From Bugula neritina (taxonomy: Eukaryota; Bryozoa; Gymnolaemata; Cheilostomatida; Bugulidae), in NCBI GenBank assembly GCA_964035545.1, contig CAXIUT010000230.1:496001-560000 (forward strand): a stretch of 64,000 nt of DNA. The letters are read 5' to 3'. The position numbers were made by a program, and so were the translations under genes. Shown here piece after piece: positions 58,883 through 64,000 of this stretch (positions are counted from its first letter, which is position 1; each line of letters begins with the position of its first letter). The notes beneath the pieces are model-generated. The model saw only the letters and a program-made list of their open reading frames with translations. It did no database searches and had not been told where the DNA came from.

Positions 58883-60381
58883 CTACATACTGAAATATAC
58901 TGCAACATACTGCAACATACTGAAATACACTGTAACATACTGAAATTCACTGCAACATACTACAACATTTTGAAATACACTGCAACACATTGAAATATAC
59001 TGCAACATACCTAAATATACGGTAATATACCAAAATATACTGTAACATAATGAAAAATACTGCAACATACTGAAATACACTTCAACACACTGAAAAACAC
59101 TGCAAAATACTGTAACACACTGAAATATACTGCAAAACACTGAAATACACTGCTACATACCGAAATATACTGCAACACAGTGCAACATACTGCAACATAC
59201 TAAAATATACTGCAACATACTGAAATACACTGCAAAATACTGAAATACACTGTAACATACTGAAATACACTGCAAAATACTCCAACATACTGAAATACAC
59301 TGCTACATACTGAAATATACTACTACATACTGCAACATTTGGCAACATACTGAAATATACTGCGACACATTGCAGTATACTGAAACATACTGAAATATGC
59401 TGTAGCACACTGAAATACACTGCAACTCACTGAAATATACTGCAACATACTGAAATACACGGTGACATACTGAAATATACTGCGACATACTGCACCATAC
59501 TGAAATACACTGTAACATACTGAAATACACTGCAACACATTGAAATATACTGCAAAATACTGAAATACACTGCTACATACTGAAATATACTGCAACACAC
59601 TGCAACATACGGCAACATACTGAAATATACTGCGACACATTGCAATATGTTCTAACATACTGAAATACAGTGCTACATACTGAAATATACTGCAACATAC
59701 CGAAATACACTGTAACATGTTGAAATATACTGCAACATACCTAAATATACGGTAATATACCAAAATATACTGTAACACATTGAAAAATACTGCAACATAC
59801 TGAAATACACTGCAACCTCTGAAAAACACTGCAAAATACTGTAACACACTCAAATATACTGCAAAACACCGAAATACACTGCTACATACTGAAATATACT
59901 GCAACACACTGCAACATACTGCAACATACTAAAATATACTGCAACATACTGAAATACACTGCAAAATACTGAAATACACTGTAACATACTGAAATATACT
60001 TAAATACACCGGAACATATTGAAATACACTGCAACAAATTGAAGTATACTGCAACATACTGAAATACACTTCAACACACTGAAAAACACTGCAATATACT
60101 GTAACATACTGAAATATGCCGTAGCACACTGAAATACACTGCAACTCACTGAAATATACTGCAACACACTGCACCATACTGAAATACACTGTAACATACT
60201 GAAATACACTGCAACATAATACAACATTTTGAAATACACTGCAACACATTGAAATATACTGCAACATACCTAAATATACGGTAATATACCAAAATATACT
60301 GTAACATAATGAAATATGCTGTAGCACATTGAAATACACTGCAACTCACTGAAATATACCGCAACATACTGAAACACAGTG
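58883..60381. repeat. Type-A variant of 1,499 bp (fourth)
   Basis: Matches 21731-23229 at an offset of 37,152 bp, with ACACGGTGACATAC near 59458 and ATACTTAAATACACCGG near 59997. It lacks the CATTAAAATAT change seen in the other two related copies. Confidence 0.88.
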
Positions 60382-60773
60382 CTACATGCTGAAATATACT
60401 GCAACATACTGCAACATACTGAAATACACTGTAACATACTGAAATTCACTGCAACATACTACAACATTTTGAAATACACTGCAACACATTGAAATATACT
60501 GCAACATACCTAAATATACGGTAATATACCAAAATATACTGTAACATAATGAAAAATACTGCAACATACTGAAATACACTTCAACACACTGAAAAACACT
60601 GCAAAATACTGTAACACACTGAAATATACTGCAAAACACTGAAATACACTGCTACATACTGAAATATACTGCAACACAATGCAACACACTGCAACATACT
60701 GAAATACACTGCAACATACTACAACATACTGAAATACGCTGTAATACATTGAAATACACTGCAACACATTGAA
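60382..60773. repeat. Transition from type A to type B (third)
   Basis: Same junction as at 23230 and 35280, offset 37,152 bp from the first. ACACAATGCAACACACTG near 60676 replaces ACACAATGCAACATACTG. Confidence 0.72.
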
Positions 60774-63700
60774 CTATACTGTAACTCGCTGAAACATACT
60801 GTAACTCACTGAAATATAGTGTAATATACGGAAATGTACTGTAAAATACTGGAATATACTGTAACACACTGAAATATACTGCAACATAATGAAATACACT
60901 GTAACATACTGAAATACACTGCAACATCCCGCAACATATTGAAATACACTGCAGCACACTGCAACATACTGCAACATACTAAAATATACTGCAACATCTT
61001 GAAATACACTGCAAAATACTGAAATATACTGCAACATACTGCAACATACTAAAATACACTGTAACATATTGAAATACACTGCAACACATTGAAATATACG
61101 GCAAAATACTGAAATACACTGCTACATACTGAAATATACTGCAACACACTGCAACATACTGCAACATACTAAAATTTACTGCAACATACTGAAATACACT
61201 GCAAAATACTGAAATACACTGTAACATACTGAAATATACTGCGACACATTGCAATATACTGTAACATACTGAAATATGCTGTAGCACATTGAAATACACT
61301 GCAACTCACTGAAATATACTGCAACATACTGAAATACACTGTAACATATTGAAATACACTGCAACATACTGAAATACAGTGCTACATACTGAAATATACT
61401 GCAACATACTGCAACATACTGAAATACACTGTAACAAACTGAAATACACTGCAACATACTACAACATTTTGAAACACACTGCAACACATTGAAATATACT
61501 GCAACATTCCTAAATATACGGTAATTTACCAAAATATACTGTAAAACATTGACAAATACTGCAACATACTGAAATACACTGCATTACACTGAAAAACACT
61601 GCAAAATACTGTAACACACTGAAATATACTGCAAAACACTGAAATACACTGCTACATACTGAAATATACTGCAACACAGTGCAACATACTGCAACATACT
61701 AAAATATACTGCAACATACTGAAATACACTGCAGAATACTGATATACACTGTAACATACTGAAATACACTGCAAAATACTACAACATTTTGAAATACACT
61801 GCAATACATTGAAATATACTGCAACATACCTAAATATACGGTAATATACTGAAATATACTGTAACACATTGAAAAATACTACAAAATACTGAAATACACT
61901 GCAACATACTACAACATACTGAAATACGCTGTAATACATTGAATATACTGCAACATACCTAAATATGCGGTAATATACTGAAATAAACTAGAACACATTG
62001 AAAATACTGCAACATACTGAAATACACTGCAACACACCGAAATATACTGCAAAATAAAACAACATACTGAAATACACTGTAACATATTGAAATACACTGT
62101 AACACATTGAAATATACTGCAACATACCGAGATATATTGTAAACTACTGAAATATACTGTAACACATTGAAAAATACTGCAACATACTGAAATTTACTGC
62201 GACACATTGCAATATACTGTAACATACTGAAATATGCTGTAGCACACTGAAATACACTGCAACTCACTGAAATATACTGCAACATACTGAAATACACTGT
62301 AACATATTGAAATATACTGCAACATACTGCACCATACTGAAATACACTGGAACATATTGAAATACACTGCAACAAATTGGAGTATACTGCAACACACTGA
62401 AACACACTGAAATACACCGCAAAACACTACAAAATACTGAAACATACTGCAACATACTGAAATACACTACTACATACTGAAATATACTGCAACATACTGC
62501 ACCATACTGAAATACACTGTAACATACTGAAAAACACTGCAACATAATACAACATTTTGAAATACACTGCAACACATTGAAATATACTGCAACATACCTA
62601 AATATACGGTAATATACCAAAATATACTGTAACATAATGAAATATGCTGTAGCACATTGAAATACACTGCAACTCACTGAAATATACTGCAACATACTGA
62701 AACACAGTGCTACATACTGAAATATACTGCAACATACTGCAACATACTGAAATACACTTCAACACACTGAAAAACACTGCAAAATACTGTAACACACTGA
62801 AATATACTGCAAAACACTGAAATACACTGCTACATACTGAAATATACTGCAACACAGTGCAACATACTGCAACATACTAAAATATACTGCAACATACCTA
62901 AATGTACGGTAATATACCAAAATATACTGTAACATAATGAAAAATACTGCAACATACTGAAATACACTTCAACACACTGAAAAACACTGCAAAATACTGT
63001 AACACACTGAAATATACTGCAAAACACTGAAATACACTGCTACATACTGAAATATACTGCAACACAGTGCAACATACTGCAACATACTAAAATATACTGC
63101 AACATACTGAAATACACTGCAAAATACTGAAATACACTGTAACATACTGAAATACACTGCAAAATATTACAACATATTGAAATACACTGCAATACATTGA
63201 AATATACTGCAACATACCTAAATATACGGTAATATACTGAAATATACTGTAACACATTGAAAAATACTGCAAAATACTGAAATACACTGCAACATACTAC
63301 AACATACTGAAATACGCTGTAATACATTGAAATACACTGCAACACATTGAAATATACTGTAACTCGCTGAAACATACTGTAACTCACTGAAATATAGTGT
63401 AATATACGGAAATGTACTGTAAAATACTGGAATATACTGTAACACACTGAAATACACTGCAACATGTGTCAGTTTACTTCATTTAGTACACACCAGCAAA
63501 TTATGACCTAACATTAAAGTGTGCTCAAAATCCATTGAAATTTACTATACATGGTATTTTTATGTGTTGCAACATACTAAAACATACTGCAACATACTGA
63601 AATACACTGCAAAATACTGAAATACACTGTAACATACTGAAATACACTGCAAAATACTACAACATTTTGAAATACACTGCAATACATTGAAATATACTGC

Positions 63701-64000
63701 AACATTCTAAATATACGGTAATATACTGAAATATAGTGTAACACATTGAAAAATACTACAAAATACTGAAATACACTGCAACATACTACAACATACTGAA
63801 ATACGCTGTAATACATTGGTAATATACTGAAATAAACTATAACACATTGAAAATACTGCAACATACTGAAATACACTGCAACACAACGAAATATACTGCA
63901 AAATAAAACAACATACTGAAATACACTGTAACATATTGAAATACACTGTAACACATTGAAATATACTGCAACATACCGAGATATATTGTAAACTACTGAA
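60774..64000. repeat. Type-B copy 7, cut by the window edge
   Basis: Matches 23622-26848 at an offset of 37,152 bp with scattered changes (AATGTACGG near 62902, ACACAACGAA near 63881). The window ends after about 3.2 kb of the 3,807-bp unit; the island is included. Confidence 0.88.
63466..63567. repeat. 102-bp non-satellite island, copy 6
   Basis: Same sequence and borders as copy 1, offset 37,152 bp. It shows no change although the satellite around it has acquired several. Confidence 0.88.

Larger units (their letters stand above)
49239..64000. repeat. Satellite DNA array, right block (same 20-bp family)
   Basis: The same 20-bp satellite resumes immediately after the insertion and continues to the window edge, so the array end is not seen. 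The first bases continue the type-B copy broken at 46672. The rest is type A up to about 60.4 kb, then type B. Orientation is the same as in the left block; I see no inverted segment anywhere in the array. Confidence 0.97.

Noticed and set aside
36-63954. Hundreds of minus-strand ORFs of 60-235 codons encoding Cys/Tyr/Phe/Val-rich peptides
   Set aside because: They repeat with the satellite period, overlap each other in several frames, start and stop at single-base repeat variants, and have no counterpart outside the array. They result from the lack of stops in the reverse complement of the 20-bp unit.

Overview
The window is almost entirely one tandemly repeated satellite DNA. It is interrupted once by a ~2.57 kb non-satellite insertion and, at six places, by a 102-bp non-satellite island. 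I see no protein-coding gene, rRNA gene, CRISPR array, operon or prokaryotic feature. The sequence suggests the nuclear genome of a eukaryote, probably an animal, in a heterochromatic block (centromeric, pericentromeric or subtelomeric). The evidence is the tens of kilobases of satellite, a DNA transposon with terminal inverted repeats, and pol III A/B-box (tRNA-like) sequences inside it. I cannot name the species.

The basic satellite unit is 20 bp (CTGAAATACACTGCAACATA). It is built of two related 10-bp halves, so ACTG recurs about every 10 bp. The + strand is about 70% A+C, with roughly twice as much A as T and C as G. Variant 20-mers are arranged in a fixed order to give higher-order repeats (HORs). 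Type A has a 1,709-bp period with ten full copies, plus contracted versions of 1,499, 1,299, 1,289, 969 and 730 bp. Type B has a 3,807-bp period, and each complete copy carries the 102-bp island. A and B share stretches and grade into each other.

Layout: 1-3043 type A; 3044-5371 a type-B segment without the island; 5372-23229 type A with contractions and one A/B chimera; 23622-30509 type B; 30510-35279 type A again; 35672-46672 type B; 46673-49238 a transposon-like insertion with TG target duplication; 49239-49910 the rest of the interrupted B copy; 49911-60381 type A with a 2,497-bp tandem duplication; 60774-64000 type B running off the window. Above this, 30510-40800 repeats 18460-28750 at an offset of 12,050 bp with only two base differences that I noticed. 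The segment from about 57.1 kb to the end repeats 20.0-26.8 kb at an offset of 37,152 bp. About 53.4-56.9 kb repeats 12.1-15.6 kb at an offset of about 41,328 bp.

Nearly all copy-length changes are multiples of 10 bp, which points to in-register unequal recombination. Many ORFs of 60-235 codons can be read on the minus strand, but they follow from the repeat containing no stop in that direction and are not genes. The points most worth following up are the transposon-like insertion and its nested tRNA-like sequences, the captured 102-bp island, the nested recent duplications, and the 10-bp periodicity with its consequences for DNA shape.
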